A DNA stretch of 57,759 nt, taken from positions 1-57,759 of the forward strand of contig CAIUTB010000029.1 of the NCBI GenBank assembly GCA_903901975.1, read 5' to 3'. Below the pieces are notes generated by a model that made no database searches, was not told where the DNA came from, and was given only the letters and a program-made list of their open reading frames with translations. Within the stretch, counting starts at the first letter, position 1. Every line of letters starts with the position of its first letter. Shown in pieces: positions 14,625-23,976 of this stretch. Position numbers and translations under genes: made by a program. The DNA is from an uncultured Bacteroidales bacterium (GTDB taxonomy: Bacteria; Bacteroidota; Bacteroidia; Bacteroidales; Paludibacteraceae).

Positions 14625-16472
14625 TTATTTTAATTCAAGGATTATTGCGGTTTGTGCCGGAATGCTAAAATCCGATTTTAGATTATAGGTTTTACATGAA
14701 ATAACATCTATCCCCCTGGTTTTATTTTCGATACTTTCAGTATATCGATTGATATTCAGATTAATAGATGATTCATTATTGTTGATTACTACCATTATTT
14801 TTTCAGTGTCATTGTAACGGAAATACACATATACATCTTTCTCAGGGCAATAGTGGGTTAGTGAACCTGTATGAATCACTGTTTTGGTTTTACGCCAGTT
14901 CAGCAGTTTTGCCATGAAATCAAAATACTTTTTCTGAACTTCGTTGCGACTTTTCGGGTTGAAAGCATTGATCGAATCGCCTGCCCAACCTCCGGGAAAG
15001 TCCTGACGAATATCGCCATCACCAACATCTTTATTGCCTCTCATGCCAATTTCAGAGCCATAATAAATCTGAGGAATTCCCCGCATAGTCATCAGAACCG
15101 ACATGGCCATTTTAAATTTATTGAAATCGCCTTTGTAATTTTCATTAATCCGCTGTGTGTCATGATTTTCTGCAAAAATGAGCAAGTTGTTGATGTCGGG
15201 ATACAAATAATCGTTTCCAATGCTATTATAAAGCCTATTCATTCCAAGGTCTTCCCAGAATTTACCATGTTCATTAAAACAACTAAGTAAGCAACGTTGC
15301 AGAATAAAATCCATTACGGTCGGCAATTCAGAATTGTATTTTAGAGAGTTCACGGAATTTTTCTGCCAAAATGCAATATCCATCGAATTTGCAAATGAAG
15401 TCTCGCCAACGATATTAAATTTTGGATATTCATCGGTAATCGCTTTAGACCATTGTGCCATAGCATCACGGTCGTTGTATTGATAAGTATCCATTCTGAT
15501 TCCATCCAGATTTGACGATTCAATCCACCAGATAGAGTTTTGAATATAATACGTCCAGAAATACGGATTTTTCTGGTTCATATCCGGCATCGTTTTATCA
15601 AACCAACCGTCAATAAACAGTTTTTTATCAATCTCAGAAGCATGTGTGTCCTTTATTGTACCGGCCTTGTGGTTAGTGTAGGTCATTGCAGGCCACTGAT
15701 GAATCCAGTCCTCGAATGGTAAATCGGCCATCCACCAACTCCAGATTCCGCAATGGTTGGAAACCATATCCATAATCACTTTCAGACCTTTTTGATGCGA
15801 CGCTTCTACAAAATTTGAATATTCAGCATTGCTGCCAAAGCGTGGATCAATTTTGTAATAATCGCTGATAGCATAACCGTGATAACTAAATTTCTCGTAA
15901 TTATTTTCCTGAACGGGAGTACACCAAATGGCCGTTGCACCCATTTCTTTGATATAATCCAAATGATCAACAATCCCCTTAATATCCCCTCCATGACGAG
16001 CGTAGTCAATTCTACGGTTCAGTTTGTCAGGCTGAGCGTCAATGATATCGTTTTTCGGATCACCGTTGGCAAAGCGGTCAGGCATAAGTAGATAAACCAC
16101 ATCAGCACTTGTAAAACCCTTCCTGTCAGAAGAAGCTGAACGTCGTTTTTTTAATTCGTAAGTAATTGAAATGTCTTGTTTGTTGGGTTGTTTCAAAATA
16201 ATTTGAAACGTCCCTGTTTTAGCTATTTTAGAATCAATATCAAGCGTTACGAACAGATAGTTTGGACTACAGGCACGATTGGTTTTCAACACTTTTATGC
16301 CCGGATAATTGATTATAGGTAAGCAGGTACAAATTTCTGTTCCATGAATCAGCAATTGAAGTTGGGGGTTTTTCATGCCAACCCACCAGAATGAGGGTTC
16401 AACGCGATTAATCTGAGCTGTAAGTGGAAGGATAATGCTACAGAGAAGAATAAATAGTATTTTTTTTAACAT
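14625..16472 (-). CDS. Cyclomaltodextrinase/neopullulanase-like GH13 enzyme, exported
   Basis: A protein of about 615 residues with a signal peptide (MLKKILFILLCSIILPLTAQ). The N-terminal domain (VEPSFWWVGMKNPQLQLLIHG) matches the beta-sandwich of Bacteroidetes cyclomaltodextrinases. Catalytic regions are DMVSNH, GIRMDTYQY, IVGETSF and FAENHDTQR, and the C-terminal beta domain ends in PAQTAIILELK. It should cleave cyclodextrins, pullulan or maltooligosaccharides in the periplasm, like SusA. ATG at 16472 is chosen because it starts the signal peptide directly; upstream ATGs add an atypical leader. It heads the three-gene glucan run. No SusC/SusD pair is present in the window. Confidence 0.88.
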   Translation of the reverse strand: MLKKILFILLCSIILPLTAQINRVEPSFWWVGMKNPQLQLLIHGTEICTCLPIINYPGIKVLKTNRACSPNYLFVTLDIDSKIAKTGTFQIILKQPNKQDISITYELKKRRSASSDRKGFTSADVVYLLMPDRFANGDPKNDIIDAQPDKLNRRIDYARHGGDIKGIVDHLDYIKEMGATAIWCTPVQENNYEKFSYHGYAISDYYKIDPRFGSNAEYSNFVEASHQKGLKVIMDMVSNHCGIWSWWMADLPFEDWIHQWPAMTYTNHKAGTIKDTHASEIDKKLFIDGWFDKTMPDMNQKNPYFWTYYIQNSIWWIESSNLDGIRMDTYQYNDRDAMAQWSKAITDEYPKFNIVGETSFANSMDIAFWQKNSVNSLKYNSELPTVMDFILQRCLLSCFNEHGKFWEDLGMNRLYNSIGNDYLYPDINNLLIFAENHDTQRINENYKGDFNKFKMAMSVLMTMRGIPQIYYGSEIGMRGNKDVGDGDIRQDFPGGWAGDSINAFNPKSRNEVQKKYFDFMAKLLNWRKTKTVIHTGSLTHYCPEKDVYVYFRYNDTEKIMVVINNNESSINLNINRYTESIENKTRGIDVISCKTYNLKSDFSIPAQTAIILELK

Positions 16473-16597
16473 AAACATAAGGATTTGATTTGAGGTTTTC
16501 CACAGCAAAAGTAACAATCAAATGTGCAAACTGAAAGAACTTATTAAATGTTTTGTAAGGGATTAGTCGCAAACGATTGCACTAAGTTGTTCCATTT

Positions 16598-17050
16598 TTA
16601 AAGTCTGGGAAAACATGGAGAAGTAAGAGCGGAAATATTTAACTTTATTTGGTTGAAAGACACAACTATGGGTGAAGATATTTGTCTGAATACAGGTATT
16701 AAATCCAATCGTGTAATTTCAACCTTAGCAATTCCGAAACGAACGATATCTAATTCTTTAGCTGCACAATATGCCAAATCTATGGTCAATCTGCGTTGAA
16801 ATGGTCCACGATCTGTGACTTTGACGATGACTTCACGATCATTTTTTGGATTCCGGACTTTAAGAATTGTTCCAAAAGGGTATGTTCGATGCGCACAGGT
16901 AAGGCTATCGGTATGATATCGACCACCATCGGAAGTATGACGACCGTGTAATTTATTGCTGTAATAAGTTGCGTTTACAAGTTTCTGAGATTGTGCAAAG
17001 CTGCTAAAAATCAGACAAATTAGAATTGATATGAAGAGTGATTTTTTCAT
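16598..17050 (-). CDS. RlpA-like double-psi beta-barrel protein
   Basis: A 150-residue exported protein with a signal peptide (MKKSLFISILICLIFSSFAQ). It has the RlpA-type domain: ATYYSNKLHGRHTSDGGRYH, AHRTYPFGTILKVRNP, VIVKVTDRGPF with the putative catalytic Asp, and LTIDLAYCAAKELDIVRFG. RlpA proteins are septal or wall-associated lytic transglycosylases in some Gram-negatives. The C-terminal SPOR domain found in E. coli RlpA is missing; the 35-residue tail is unrelated. ATG at 17050 is chosen over one 18 bases upstream because it opens the signal peptide. Confidence 0.85.
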   Translation of the reverse strand: MKKSLFISILICLIFSSFAQSQKLVNATYYSNKLHGRHTSDGGRYHTDSLTCAHRTYPFGTILKVRNPKNDREVIVKVTDRGPFQRRLTIDLAYCAAKELDIVRFGIAKVEITRLDLIPVFRQISSPIVVSFNQIKLNISALTSPCFPRL

Positions 17051-17197
17051 TTCAGTAAGTACTTTCATTTACAAATATAGAAAAAAAACATCGACTGTAT
17101 AAAAGTATCATAAAGATTTAAGGTTTTTATAGGCAATTATAACTTTTAAAATTTCACAACGTATTTATTTTATTGGCTCGTATTGAATAATTATTCG

Positions 17198-17228
17198 TTG
17201 TTGGTTTCAACAAAAAATAGTACCTTTG
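17198..17228 (+). promoter_or_regulatory. Promoter for DUF1599-doxX-tpiA run
   Basis: TTG at 17198-17200 and TACCTTTG at 17221-17228 are 20 nt apart. The first start codon is 26 bases downstream. Confidence 0.75.
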
Positions 17229-17253
17229 CAACTCAAAAAATCAGTGATTTATT

Positions 17254-17802
17254 ATGAGCAAAACCGACCAGCAATTCGATCAGGTTACCGCTGTATGCCG
17301 TACTCTTTTTATAAAAAAAATGAAGGATTATGGTGCTTCGTGGCGCATTCTTCGCCAGCAATCAGTTACAGATCAGATTTTTATAAAAGCAAACCGGATT
17401 CGAAGTATCGAAATTAAAGGTGTTTCGAAAGTCGATGAAGGAATACGCTCAGAATTAATTGGAATAGTAAATTATGGTATTATAGGATTGGTTCAATTGG
17501 AACTTGGTTTTTCAGATACTGACGACTTGACTTTTGACAATGGAATGGAACTCTATGATAAATTTCTGTCTGAAGCCAAAAAGCTGATGATGGATAAAAA
17601 TCACGATTATGATGAGGCCTGGCGTTCGATGAGAATACAATCCTTTACAGATTTAATTCTTACTAAAATTTTACGCACCAAACAAATTGAAGATAATCTG
17701 GGCAAAACACTTGCTTCGGAAGGAGTCGATGCTAACTATTTTGATATGATAAATTATGCCGTTTTTGGCTTAATAAAATTGCAAGAAACTGAAACTATTT
17801 AA
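17254..17802 (+). CDS. DUF1599 protein, tandem repeat of one domain
   Basis: A 182-residue cytosolic protein with two copies of the DUF1599 module. Each copy has a K-M-x-DYG/DYDEAW-S motif (MKDYGASWRILRQQSVTDQI and KNHDYDEAWRSMRIQSFTDL) followed by a short helical region ending in INYGIIGL or INYAVFGL. The family has been linked with nucleotide modification by genomic context, but no activity is established. It is the first gene of a run with doxX and tpiA, an order I recall from other Bacteroidales. Confidence 0.85.
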   Translation: MSKTDQQFDQVTAVCRTLFIKKMKDYGASWRILRQQSVTDQIFIKANRIRSIEIKGVSKVDEGIRSELIGIVNYGIIGLVQLELGFSDTDDLTFDNGMELYDKFLSEAKKLMMDKNHDYDEAWRSMRIQSFTDLILTKILRTKQIEDNLGKTLASEGVDANYFDMINYAVFGLIKLQETETI

Positions 17803-17813
17803 TTCAAAAAAAA

Positions 17814-18929
17814 ATGAATAAATCATTGCAGGTTGCCGGAAGTGTTTCATTGGAAATAAGCCGGATAGTTTTTGGAGCTGTTTTTGTTTTTTCGGGATTT
17901 GTAAAAGCAATCGATCCACTTGGTTTTAGTTATAAAATAGAAGATTATCTTCGAACATTTGGTGGTTTTTTTGAATCGTTGGCTGATTATGCGTTGCCGG
18001 TTGCAATAGCTCTTTCAGCTCTTGAATTGCTAATCGGGTTAAATATGATTCTTAAAGTTCACTTAAACTCAACCTCCATAATTGCGTTGCTATTTATGAT
18101 GGTAATGACTCCATTGACCTTATACATTGCCGTGAAAAATCCTGTTACGGATTGCGGTTGTTTCGGTGATGCGTTGATTATAAGCAACTGGGCGACTTTT
18201 GGCAAAAATATAGTCTTGTTTGGGTTGTTAATCCTTATTCTCATTTATAAAATTAAATTCAAGCCTTACTGGTCATCTAAAATCCAAATTTTATCGGCTT
18301 TAGTGTTCATACTTATTGGCATTAGTTTGTCGGTTTCAAGTTTCATGCATTTACCGATGAAGGATTTTCTGCCCTATAAAGTGGGTCTAAACATTACAAA
18401 AGCAATGGAAATTCCTGATAATGCTACAAAAGATCAATATCAGACTACTTTTATTTACGAGCGGGAAGGTGAACAGCGGGAATTTACCCTTGAAAATTAT
18501 CCAAAAAATGATTCAACCTGGATTTTTGTTGATCAAAAATCAAAGTTGCTAAAGAAAGGATTTATGCCTCTTATTCATGACTTTAGTATAGTGAATGAAA
18601 AGTTTGATGATATTACACAAGAGGTTTTAGCGTTTCCGGGCAAAACATATTTACTTATAATGTATGATGTAGATGATGCTTCTACAAAAGGGGCTGAAAA
18701 AGCTGAAATTATCTATCAGAAAGCACTAAAAAATGGAGATAAGTTTTATGCATTAACCGGATCATCTGACACAGAAGTTCAAAAATTTGTTGATAAAACA
18801 GGAGTAACTTACCCTTTTTGGAAAACGGATCCAACCACCTTGAAAACCATGATTCGGGCTAATCCGGGTATTGTGTTGTTGCAGCAGGGAACTATTTTGA
18901 AAAAAATGAATTGGAGAGATTTTGAATAA
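17814..18929 (+). CDS. DoxX-family membrane protein, BT_3928 type
   Basis: A 371-residue inner-membrane protein. The N-terminal 160 residues form a DoxX/MauE-like four-helix membrane domain with VFVFSGFVKAIDPLGF and the cysteine motif DCGCFGDAL. A fifth hydrophobic segment (LSALVFILIGISLSVSS) precedes a soluble C-terminal region of about 190 residues with thioredoxin-like spacing but no CxxC. The family is standard in Bacteroidales next to tpiA. A role in redox or membrane respiration is inferred from DoxX/MauE relatives. Eleven bases separate it from DUF1599. Confidence 0.82.
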   Translation: MNKSLQVAGSVSLEISRIVFGAVFVFSGFVKAIDPLGFSYKIEDYLRTFGGFFESLADYALPVAIALSALELLIGLNMILKVHLNSTSIIALLFMMVMTPLTLYIAVKNPVTDCGCFGDALIISNWATFGKNIVLFGLLILILIYKIKFKPYWSSKIQILSALVFILIGISLSVSSFMHLPMKDFLPYKVGLNITKAMEIPDNATKDQYQTTFIYEREGEQREFTLENYPKNDSTWIFVDQKSKLLKKGFMPLIHDFSIVNEKFDDITQEVLAFPGKTYLLIMYDVDDASTKGAEKAEIIYQKALKNGDKFYALTGSSDTEVQKFVDKTGVTYPFWKTDPTTLKTMIRANPGIVLLQQGTILKKMNWRDFE

Positions 18930-18976
18930 GTACCCGCGTAATTAGAAAATTATCAAACTAAATATTTAAAACAAAA

Positions 18977-19732
18977 ATGAGAAAAAACATTGTTGCAGGA
19001 AACTGGAAAATGAACAAAACCCTGCAGGAAGGGTTGGCGTTGGCTATTGAATTGAACGAGGCATTAGCCGGTGCAAAATTAAAATGTGATGTCGTTATTG
19101 GAACGCCTGCTATTCACTTGGCAACTGTGGCTGTGGCTATTGATACAAAAGTGATTGGCGTGGCTGCTCAAAACTGTGCAGATCACGAGTCAGGTGCATA
19201 TACAGGTGAAATTAGTGCTGCCATGGTAAAATCAACCGGTGCAGAATATGTAATTCTTGGACACTCCGAACGTCGCGAATATTATGGTGAAACAAGTGCT
19301 ATTTTGAACAGCAAAGTTGCTTTGGCTATGGCAAATGGTTTGACCCCGATTTACTGCTGCGGTGAAGCTCTGGATGTTCGTAACGCCAACCAACAAAATG
19401 CTTACGTAAAAAACCAGTTGGAAGAAACTGTTTTCAACCTGAGCGTTGACGATTTCAAGAAAATTGTTATTGCTTACGAACCAATATGGGCAATCGGAAC
19501 CGGTGTAACTGCTTCAACTGAACAAGCTCAGGATACATTAGCATTTATCCGTACTATTATTGCTGAAAAATTCGGACAAGAAGTGGCAGAAGGAACTTCA
19601 ATTCTTTATGGTGGAAGCTGTAATGCTAAAAATGCTCCTGAATTATTCGCACAACCCGATATCGACGGTGGCCTGATTGGTGGTGCTTCATTGAAAGTGG
19701 CTGATTTCAAAGCTATAATTGACGCTTTTTGA
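18977..19732 (+). CDS. tpiA: Triosephosphate isomerase
   Basis: A 251-residue TIM-barrel enzyme interconverting dihydroxyacetone phosphate and glyceraldehyde 3-phosphate. Active-site residues are visible: Lys in AGNWKMNK, His in ILGHSERR, Glu in [11 protein letters not shown], and the phosphate loop [11 protein letters not shown]. Length is standard. It is the last gene of its run; a strong terminator follows. Confidence 0.97.
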   Translation: MRKNIVAGNWKMNKTLQEGLALAIELNEALAGAKLKCDVVIGTPAIHLATVAVAIDTKVIGVAAQNCADHESGAYTGEISAAMVKSTGAEYVILGHSERREYYGETSAILNSKVALAMANGLTPIYCCGEALDVRNANQQNAYVKNQLEETVFNLSVDDFKKIVIAYEPIWAIGTGVTASTEQAQDTLAFIRTIIAEKFGQEVAEGTSILYGGSCNAKNAPELFAQPDIDGGLIGGASLKVADFKAIIDAF

Positions 19733-19785
19733 ATTTAGATAACAGCTAATTTGTTGATCAGTTTAGTTGTTATTCCGAATAAATG

Positions 19786-19816
19786 AATCCTGCATATAAC
19801 TATGCAGGATTTTTTG
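19786..19816 (+). terminator. Intrinsic terminator after tpiA
   Basis: AATCCTGCATA pairs perfectly with TATGCAGGATT across a TAAC loop, followed by five T residues. A -7 like box TACTTTTG (19817-19824) follows immediately and may start transcription of the next gene. Confidence 0.88.
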
Positions 19817-19859
19817 TACTTTTGTGTGTGATTTATAATGCTTAATTAACTATCTAGCC

Positions 19860-20465
19860 TTGTTACTCAAACTTTACGATAACAATCCCAATCCGGCTCA
19901 GATTCGTCATATCGCCGAAGTTTTGCGAAATGGTGGAATCATTATTTTCCCTACCGACACCGTATATGCTTTTGGTTGCAGTATTTTTAATGCTAACGCT
20001 GTGGAGTTTATTTCAAAACTAAAAAACCACGATCTACGAAAATCAAACCTTTCATTTATTTGCTCTGAAATGAGCCAAATTAGTGAATATGCCAAAATGG
20101 ACGATCTGGCTTTTAAACTGATGAAGAAGAATTTGCCTGGTCCTTTCACCTTTATTTTAAATGGTAGTAGCAAATTACCCAAACTTTTCAAAAATAAGAA
20201 TACTGTTGGTATACGTATGCCAAATAATTCAATTGCTTTAAGCATTGTACGTGAATTAGGTAATCCACTTATGACTAGTTCCATTTTTACCACGGAAGAC
20301 AGTGAAGAATATTTTACCGATCCTGAATTGATTGATGAAAAATACGGCAATCAGGTTGATTTGGTGATTGATGGTGGCATCGGTGGCTCTATTCATTCCA
20401 CGATAGTCGATTTTACCGAAGGCGATCCCGAAATAGTGAGGCAAGGAGCGGGGGAACTACGCTAA
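19860..20465 (+). CDS. TsaC/Sua5/YciO-type protein (putative threonylcarbamoyl-AMP synthase)
   Basis: A 201-residue YrdC-domain protein. The N-terminal LRNGGIIIFPTDTVYAFGCS, then FTFILNGSSKLPKLF and GIRMPNN, fit the family. TsaC makes the threonylcarbamoyl-AMP used for t6A at position 37 of ANN-decoding tRNAs. The YciO branch shares the fold without proven t6A activity and cannot be excluded. No ATG is available at the expected N-terminus: the frame begins with TTG at 19860, giving MLLKLYDNNPNP, and the nearest upstream in-frame stop is TAA at 19836. The gene ends in a two-unit heptamer (GCTAAGC, GCTAAGT). Confidence 0.82.
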   Translation: MLLKLYDNNPNPAQIRHIAEVLRNGGIIIFPTDTVYAFGCSIFNANAVEFISKLKNHDLRKSNLSFICSEMSQISEYAKMDDLAFKLMKKNLPGPFTFILNGSSKLPKLFKNKNTVGIRMPNNSIALSIVRELGNPLMTSSIFTTEDSEEYFTDPELIDEKYGNQVDLVIDGGIGGSIHSTIVDFTEGDPEIVRQGAGELR

Positions 20466-20512
20466 GCGCTAAGTGAATTCTTTAAAATCCTCAATCCTTT
20501 TAATTCTTAAAA

Positions 20513-21565
20513 TTATTTTTCAATAAACACAGTTTGTGTTGGATAAGCAAATTTAAGACCAGCAGAACTAAATGCACGTAATATCTCCAGATTTACCTGC
20601 GATGGAGTTTCCATGACATCCGCTTTTTTCTTGATGAAATATACAAAAGTAATAGCCAGTGAAAAATCTGTAAAATCTGTAAAAGCTACCACCAAATCTT
20701 TCTCTGAAACATCGGATACCCGATTTGGCATATCACGAAGAATATTCATAGCCTCATTTATCTTCTCGGGTGTTGTATTATAAGTCAAACTTAACTTTAT
20801 CGAAACCCGGCGCATAGGCTCTTCAGAGATGTTTTCAACCGGCGCATCCACCATTTTGTAATTTGGAATAGTCACCAGTCTTTTTTCTAATGTCCGCAAC
20901 CGAGTGCTGCGTATTCCAATATCTTCAATAAATCCATCGTATTTGTCTACTTTTACCCGGTCACCCATTCGAAACGGACGGTCTGTAAAAATGGTTATTC
21001 CACCGAAAATATTTTTTATTGTGTCCTGTGCTGCCAGAGCAAAAGCTAACCCTCCAATTCCTAAGGTACCAAGCAAAGCACGAACATCCACCCCAATATT
21101 ATTCAATGCCATAACACCACCGATCGACCATATTATCGTCAGAATTGTTCGTCGAATTATGGATATAAGATGTGTGTCAAGGATTTTATGTTTGGTATGT
21201 TCTCCTTTTTCTGGAACCCAATATTCTTCAATTAATGAATTTACCAAGCGGGCAACAAACCAGGTGATATTAATCACTGTAAGGATTTTATAAGACTTGG
21301 CGATAATGGTTTCTACATGAAAACCCAAATCCAACCTTTTAGCTGCAATCCATATGGCAAAAAGTGTAATACCCAATAAAACGGGCGATTCCAACATCTG
21401 AAAAAGTATGTCATCGAGCCGATTCTTTGTTTTGCTTGTCAGTTTTTGAATAACATATTTGTTCAGTAAAACAATAATTTTGTTGAGAATTAAAGCTCCG
21501 AGAATTATAATTAATGATATCATCCAATTATAGAGCGTGTTTCCGTAAAATAGTTGATCGAGCAT
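20513..21565 (-). CDS. Small-conductance mechanosensitive channel, MscS family
   Basis: A 350-residue inner-membrane channel. Hydrophobic segments lie near residues 13-35, 58-75 and 90-110, with another near 140-160. The pore-lining helix and beta domain are in GTLGIGGLAFALAAQDTIKN and FTDRPFRMGDRV, and VTIPNYKMVDAPVEN follows. It opens on membrane tension to release solutes under hypo-osmotic shock. The stop is 15 bases downstream of the start-side neighbour nadE on the same strand, so co-transcription is likely. Confidence 0.9.
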   Translation of the reverse strand: MLDQLFYGNTLYNWMISLIIILGALILNKIIVLLNKYVIQKLTSKTKNRLDDILFQMLESPVLLGITLFAIWIAAKRLDLGFHVETIIAKSYKILTVINITWFVARLVNSLIEEYWVPEKGEHTKHKILDTHLISIIRRTILTIIWSIGGVMALNNIGVDVRALLGTLGIGGLAFALAAQDTIKNIFGGITIFTDRPFRMGDRVKVDKYDGFIEDIGIRSTRLRTLEKRLVTIPNYKMVDAPVENISEEPMRRVSIKLSLTYNTTPEKINEAMNILRDMPNRVSDVSEKDLVVAFTDFTDFSLAITFVYFIKKKADVMETPSQVNLEILRAFSSAGLKFAYPTQTVFIEK

Positions 21566-21580
21566 ATTTAAGTTGTCAGT

Positions 21581-23479
21581 TTAATCGTTAATTGAGAAAG
21601 CAATTGCGTCGCTTGGCATGCGCCAGTCACCGCGTGGCGATAGGTTTATTGAACCTACTTTCGGTCCATCAGGTAGGCAGGAACGTTTAAATTGTTGTGC
21701 AAAAAACCTTTTAATAAAGACTTTCAGCCATTTTTCAATGGTTTCAGTTTCGTAGGTTTCTATAAATGCAATTTTGGCTAAGAAAAGTATTTTTGTCGGA
21801 CTGAATCCAAAGCGAACCATATAATACAGGAAAAAATCGTGTAATTCGTATGGTCCTACAATGTCTTCGGTTTTTTGGGCAATATCTCCGTTTTCGTCAG
21901 CCGGCAGCAACTCAGGACTAACCGGAGTATCGAGCACATCGCGCAGAATTTCTTCCGAAATTTTATCTAATTGATGAGCCGCAAAGTCAACCAAATAACG
22001 AACCAGTGTTTTTGGAACACCTGAATTTACGCCGTACATCGACATGTGATCCCCATTATAAGTCGCCCAGCCCAGCGCAAGTTCCGACAAATCACCGGTG
22101 CCGATTACCAACCCATTATGCTTGTTGGCAATGTCCATCAAAATCTGCGTCCGTTCCCGGGCCTGCGTATTTTCGTAGGTCACGTCGTGTTGGTTCGTAT
22201 CGTGGTTAATGTCTTTAAAATGCTGCAACGAAGCATCTTTAATAGAAATTTCGAGCATGGTAATACCCAGTGAGCTCATTAGGTTTACGGCGTTTGAATA
22301 TGTTCTGTCTGTAGTTCCGAATCCAGGCATGGTAATGCCTATTATGCGTTTTCGGTCGTAACCAAGTTTGTCAGCAGTTTTTACAGATACTAACAATGCC
22401 AGTGTAGAATCCAATCCCCCCGAAATTCCCAACACTACAGTTTCTGCATTCGTATGTTTCCAGCGTTTTGCCAAACCGCCTACTTGTATTGAAAAAATTT
22501 CCTCGCAGCTGGCTTCGCGATTTTGTAAAGGTGGAACAAACGGATGTTTATCAAAACTCCGTTTCAGTTCAAACTGTGTGAAATGTGCATCTTCCAGTTT
22601 CACGGTACGATATATTTCATTTGATTTGTCGTTTGTGAAATTGGTATTTCTCAAACGATCAGCTTGTAATCGTTCAATATCAATTTCGCTGACAATCAGT
22701 TGTGGTTCGAACGAAAAACGTTCGGAACTTGCAATGATCTTTCCATTCTCAGCGATAAGACCATTTCCTGCATAAACAACATCAGTCGTTGATTCTCCGG
22801 CACCGGCCGAAGCATAAACATAACCTGCTACACAGCGCGCAGATTGTTGCTCAATGAGTTGGCGTAAATAGTCATGTTTTCCAATTAATTCATTGGTTGC
22901 CGAAAGGTTGAAAATAACATCAGCACCGTGCAATACGTGTTGCGAACTTGGTGGAATGGGCACCCAAAGGTCTTCGCAAAGTTCAATGGCAAAGGAGAAT
23001 TTTCCATCGCTGAAAAGTAAATTTGTTCCGAAAGGAACATTCTCGCTGCAAATAGTGATAGTCTGAACATCAGTAGATTTTGCCGGAGCAAACCATCGTT
23101 TTTCGTAAAATTCGTTGTTATTCGGTATATGGGTTTTAGGTACAACTCCAAGTATATGACCGCCTTGTAGCACGACTGCCGTGTTGAATAATTGATTTTG
23201 AACTTTTAATGGCATTCCTACAATTATGACAGCTGTGGTTGAAAATGTGAGCATTTGAAGCTCGTTCAATGCTTTTTTTGCATCGTCGAGTAATTGTTGC
23301 TGAAAAAATAAATCGGCACAGCTATAGCTTGTTACCGATAATTCAGGAAAACAGATAAGCTGTACTTTCTCCTCTTCGCCTTTCCGAACCAAATCGGCCA
23401 TTCGGGAAGCATTATATGCACAATCAGCCACCCGAAGTTCGGGTATGGCAGCAGCTACACGTACGAATCCATTATTCAT
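21581..23479 (-). CDS. nadE: Glutamine-hydrolysing NAD+ synthase
   Basis: A 632-residue cytosolic enzyme catalysing the last step of NAD synthesis. The N-terminal nitrilase-type glutaminase domain has the expected Glu (CFPELSVTSYSC), Lys (VVPKTHIPNN) and Cys (AIELCEDLWVP). The C-terminal synthetase domain has the ATP-pyrophosphatase loop LGISGGLDSTLAL and GTGDLSELALGWATYNGDH. Length matches the large two-domain bacterial form. ATG at 23479 (MNNGFVRV) is preferred to one 18 bases upstream. The upstream flank carries an inverted CCCCTAA-type element. Confidence 0.94.
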   Translation of the reverse strand: MNNGFVRVAAAIPELRVADCAYNASRMADLVRKGEEEKVQLICFPELSVTSYSCADLFFQQQLLDDAKKALNELQMLTFSTTAVIIVGMPLKVQNQLFNTAVVLQGGHILGVVPKTHIPNNNEFYEKRWFAPAKSTDVQTITICSENVPFGTNLLFSDGKFSFAIELCEDLWVPIPPSSQHVLHGADVIFNLSATNELIGKHDYLRQLIEQQSARCVAGYVYASAGAGESTTDVVYAGNGLIAENGKIIASSERFSFEPQLIVSEIDIERLQADRLRNTNFTNDKSNEIYRTVKLEDAHFTQFELKRSFDKHPFVPPLQNREASCEEIFSIQVGGLAKRWKHTNAETVVLGISGGLDSTLALLVSVKTADKLGYDRKRIIGITMPGFGTTDRTYSNAVNLMSSLGITMLEISIKDASLQHFKDINHDTNQHDVTYENTQARERTQILMDIANKHNGLVIGTGDLSELALGWATYNGDHMSMYGVNSGVPKTLVRYLVDFAAHQLDKISEEILRDVLDTPVSPELLPADENGDIAQKTEDIVGPYELHDFFLYYMVRFGFSPTKILFLAKIAFIETYETETIEKWLKVFIKRFFAQQFKRSCLPDGPKVGSINLSPRGDWRMPSDAIAFSIND

Positions 23480-23485
23480 ATTTAT

Positions 23486-23567
23486 CCCCAGCCCCAAAAG
23501 GGGAGTTAGATTAGTGTTGTTTTATATCAAAAAGTTATCTTCAAGCCCCTTTAGGGGTTTGGGGTAC
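23486..23567. repeat. Inverted CCCCTAA-type element between nadE and DUF2721
   Basis: The left arm (23486-23505, CCCCAGCCCCAAAAGGGG) and right arm (23545-23566, GCCCCTTTAGGGGTTTGGGG) are inverted relatives separated by about 40 nt. The right arm contains the last codons of the DUF2721 gene. Architecture is the same as 58-152. Confidence 0.7.
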
Positions 23568-23969
23568 ATTCTCTTTTTTATTTTCCATATCACTCAGATA
23601 AATTTCCAGCGAACGGGCTGAAATCTGAATTTCCCACACCGACAAAGAAAGTGAAATTATCAGAAATATCAAAGCAATTCCGAAAACATAAACAGAGATG
23701 ATTTGTAAGCCTATATAAATCAGAAACATAGTAGCTACACAAAGTAGCAGGCTGGCAACACCAAATAATTGCATATTCTTGGTAAGGTAAAGCCGTTTAC
23801 GCAAGTTCATAATTTGAGCATGAGTCATTGCCGAATGGTCATCCATATAACGGTCTTTGAGCGTCCGCACCAGTTGAGCATACGACAAAAACCGATTAGT
23901 AAATGCTAGTAATATTAACGAAATAGCTGAAAATAAGAATGTTGGTGTAATTAATGTTAATTTTTCCAT
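23541..23969 (-). CDS. DUF2721 membrane protein
   Basis: A 142-residue inner-membrane protein with three hydrophobic segments (about residues 7-25, 68-88 and 92-112), matching DUF2721. The polar loop RTLKDRYMDDHSAMTHAQIMNLRKRLYL is typical. No function is established. The last residues, VPQTPKGA, are encoded by the right arm of the repeat element and are therefore probably not ancestral. The start codon is seven bases from the left end of a candidate mobile unit. Confidence 0.82.
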   Translation of the reverse strand: MEKLTLITPTFLFSAISLILLAFTNRFLSYAQLVRTLKDRYMDDHSAMTHAQIMNLRKRLYLTKNMQLFGVASLLLCVATMFLIYIGLQIISVYVFGIALIFLIISLSLSVWEIQISARSLEIYLSDMENKKENVPQTPKGA

Positions 23970-23976
23970 AATTTAG

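Noticed and set aside
11417-16472. Complete polysaccharide utilisation locus
   Set aside because: No SusC/SusD-like pair or regulator is present; only enzymes are seen.
19907-20350. 147-residue minus-strand frame opposite the TsaC-type gene
   Set aside because: Lies wholly within a well-supported gene; composition is that of an antisense frame.
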